Source: Pseudomonadota bacterium
Lineage (GTDB): Bacteria; Pseudomonadota; Alphaproteobacteria; Rhizobiales; Xanthobacteraceae
Direction of reading: 5' to 3'
Length of the DNA: 18,136 nucleotides
Assembly: GCA_023432885.1 (NCBI GenBank)
Contig: JAEZEU010000321.1
Coordinates: 1-18,136, forward strand
Shown piece by piece: positions 16,557-18,136 of the stretch. Position numbers and translations under genes: made by a program. Every line of letters starts with the position of its first letter. The first letter of the stretch is position 1. The notes under the pieces are model-generated. The model did no database searches, was not told the DNA's origin, and saw only the letters and a program-made list of their open reading frames with translations.

Positions 16557-18136
16557 ATGGTTGATACCAAAACGCCTGGCGACAAGACCCTGAGCATGCC
16601 GAGCAAGACCCTGACGCTGAAGCCGCGGGTCGAGACAGGCACCGTGCGCCAGAGTTTCAGCCATGGCCGCAGCAAGCAGGTTGTGGTGGAAAAGCGCGGC
16701 AAGCGCCGCATGCCCGGCGAGGCCTCGGGGCCCGCGGAGGCGCCCGCCGCGCCGGAGCCCGCCGCCAAGCCCGCACCCACTGCCAGGCCCGTATCGGGCG
16801 GACGCCCAGCTGCGCCGTCGGCGCCGCGCGGCGGTTCCGGCGTCGTGCTGCGCACGCTGACCGAGGATGAGCGCTCGGCCCGCGCCAGCGCGCTTGCCGA
16901 TGCGAAGGTTCGCGAAGAGGAAGAGCGCCGCCTCGCCGAAGAGGAAGCCAAGCGCCGCGCCAGCCGCGAAGGCATCGAGCAGGCCGAGCGCGAAGCCGCC
17001 GAAGCACGCCGCAAGGCCGAGGAAGAACGCCATCGCCAGGAAGAAGAGGCCAAGCGCAAGGCCGAGCAGGAAGCCAAGCGTCGCTTCGGCGAAGCCGAGG
17101 CTGCAGCCGCCAAGCCTGCTCCGGCCACAGCAAAATCCACTCCCGCCACCGCAAAGCCCGCGACGACCACCGCCCGAACCCCGGCGTCCGTCAAGGCGCC
17201 CGGTGTCGCCGTGGAAGCCGAGGAAGAGGAGTCTCCGCGCCAGATCCGCCGCGGCCCCGGCGGCGCGATGCGCCCTGTCGCTGCGCCAAAAACCACGCAC
17301 AAGCCCGGCCCGCAGAAGCAGCGCGGCCGCCTCACCGTTACCACCGCGCTCAACGCCGACGACGTGCGTGAGCGTTCGATCGCCTCATTCCGCCGCCGCA
17401 CCCAGCGCCTGAAGGGCCATGCGTCGAACGAGGCGAAGGAGAAGCTGATCCGCGAAGTCACGATTCCCGAGGCGATCACCATCCAGGAACTCGCCAACCG
17501 CATGTCGGAACGCGCGGTCGACGTCATCCGCCTGCTGATGAGGCAGGGCGCGATGCACAAGATCACCGACGTGATCGACGCCGATACCGCGCAGCTGATC
17601 GCGGAAGAATTGGGCCACACCGTCAAGCGCGTCGCCGCCTCCGACGTGGAAGAAGGCCTGTTCGACGTCGTCGACGATTCGACCGACACCGAGCCGCGCT
17701 CGCCGGTGGTGACCGTGATGGGTCACGTCGACCACGGCAAGACCTCGCTGCTCGATGCGCTGCGCCACGCCAATGTGGTGTCCGGCGAAGCCGGCGGCAT
17801 CACCCAGCACATCGGCGCCTATCAGGTGACCTCGCCCGAGAGCGGCAAGAAGATCACCTTCATCGATACGCCCGGCCACGCGGCGTTCACCGCGATGCGC
17901 GCCCGCGGCGCCAAGGTCACCGACATCGTCGTGCTGGTCGTGGCGGCCGATGACGGCGTCATGCCGCAGACGGTGGAAGCCATCAACCACGCCAAGGCGG
18001 CCAAGGTGCCGATGATCGTGGCGATCAACAAGATCGACAAGCCCGACGCCAGGCCCGAGCGCGTGCGCACCGAACTGCTGCAGCACGAGGTGCAGGTCGA
18101 ATCGCTGGGCGGCGATGTCGTCGACGTCGAGGTTTC
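16557..18136 (+). CDS. infB: Translation initiation factor IF-2 (5' part, cut by window end)
   Basis: The first 526 codons of a longer gene, open to the right edge. IF-2 is the GTPase that brings fMet-tRNA to the 30S subunit. An N-terminal basic stretch and a long charged coiled-coil region of Glu/Arg/Lys/Ala (about 105-185) are followed by an Ala/Pro-rich linker and an IF2_N-type domain near 300-370 (VTIPEAITIQELANRM). The G domain then shows G1 GHVDHGKT at 389-396, G3 DTPGH at 437-441 and G4 NKID at 491-494; the GEAGGITQHIGAY segment is switch I/G2. Domains II-IV are outside the window. AGGA at 16546-16549 precedes ATG 16557. The 58-base gap behind ylxR carries a GCGCATGCGC palindrome at 16520-16529. 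Confidence 0.97.
   Translation, partial: MVDTKTPGDKTLSMPSKTLTLKPRVETGTVRQSFSHGRSKQVVVEKRGKRRMPGEASGPAEAPAAPEPAAKPAPTARPVSGGRPAAPSAPRGGSGVVLRTLTEDERSARASALADAKVREEEERRLAEEEAKRRASREGIEQAEREAAEARRKAEEERHRQEEEAKRKAEQEAKRRFGEAEAAAAKPAPATAKSTPATAKPATTTARTPASVKAPGVAVEAEEEESPRQIRRGPGGAMRPVAAPKTTHKPGPQKQRGRLTVTTALNADDVRERSIASFRRRTQRLKGHASNEAKEKLIREVTIPEAITIQELANRMSERAVDVIRLLMRQGAMHKITDVIDADTAQLIAEELGHTVKRVAASDVEEGLFDVVDDSTDTEPRSPVVTVMGHVDHGKTSLLDALRHANVVSGEAGGITQHIGAYQVTSPESGKKITFIDTPGHAAFTAMRARGAKVTDIVVLVVAADDGVMPQTVEAINHAKAAKVPMIVAINKIDKPDARPERVRTELLQHEVQVESLGGDVVDVEV

Noticed and set aside
16323..17689. Long minus-strand frames opposite ylxR/infB, Gly/Leu/Ser-rich
   Set aside because: Low-complexity antisense of the Ala/Glu/Lys-rich IF-2 N-terminus; no domain or start signal supports them.

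Overview
The window is high-GC chromosomal DNA of an alphaproteobacterium. Gene content, protein sequences and gene order point to Rhizobiales, most likely Bradyrhizobium or a close relative such as Rhodopseudomonas. The signs are a Fur/Mur-type regulator next to tsaB-rimI, the block miaB-phoH-ybeY-corC-lnt followed by a PraR/PhrR-type XRE regulator, trmB, and the cluster rimP-nusA-ylxR-infB. Taxonomy is inferred from recognised sequence style; no database was searched. I see no rRNA, tRNA, CRISPR array, insertion sequence, phage gene or broken gene. Fifteen protein genes are complete and one (infB) runs off the right edge.

Left part (1-2400, + strand): tsaB and rimI overlap by one base. They are followed by a Fur-family metal regulator and a HAD-family phosphatase in a tight run. 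Between 2398 and 2595 lies a short intergenic region with an inverted repeat and a weak promoter-like site.

Middle part (2596-8360, + strand): miaB, phoH, ybeY, a corC/hlyC CBS-domain gene and lnt are closely packed (gaps of 4, 65 and 6 bases, then a 4-base overlap). This operon joins tRNA modification, ribosome/RNA quality control and lipoprotein maturation. A roughly 200-base AT-richer region precedes an XRE regulator at 8567. Then come an M20 metallopeptidase gene, whose start codon lies inside an unusual pair of alternative inverted repeats, and trmB, which overlaps it by four bases.

Accessory pair (11001-13042, - strand): a phytanoyl-CoA dioxygenase-family oxygenase and a DUF2336 protein are transcribed against all the other genes. 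They sit between trmB and the rimP cluster. The convergent trmB end carries a degenerate palindromic repeat.

Right part (13200-18136, + strand): a good promoter at 13206-13234 is followed within about 60 bases by an intrinsic terminator at 13272-13301. Between them is a seven-codon reading frame ending exactly at the terminator stem. This looks like a transcription attenuator controlling rimP-nusA-ylxR-infB, the operon for 30S maturation, transcription elongation/termination, an RNA-binding YlxR-L7Ae-like fusion and initiation factor 2. It is the most interesting regulatory structure in the window. I did not find a convincing new multi-gene system; the genes are mostly conserved housekeeping genes.
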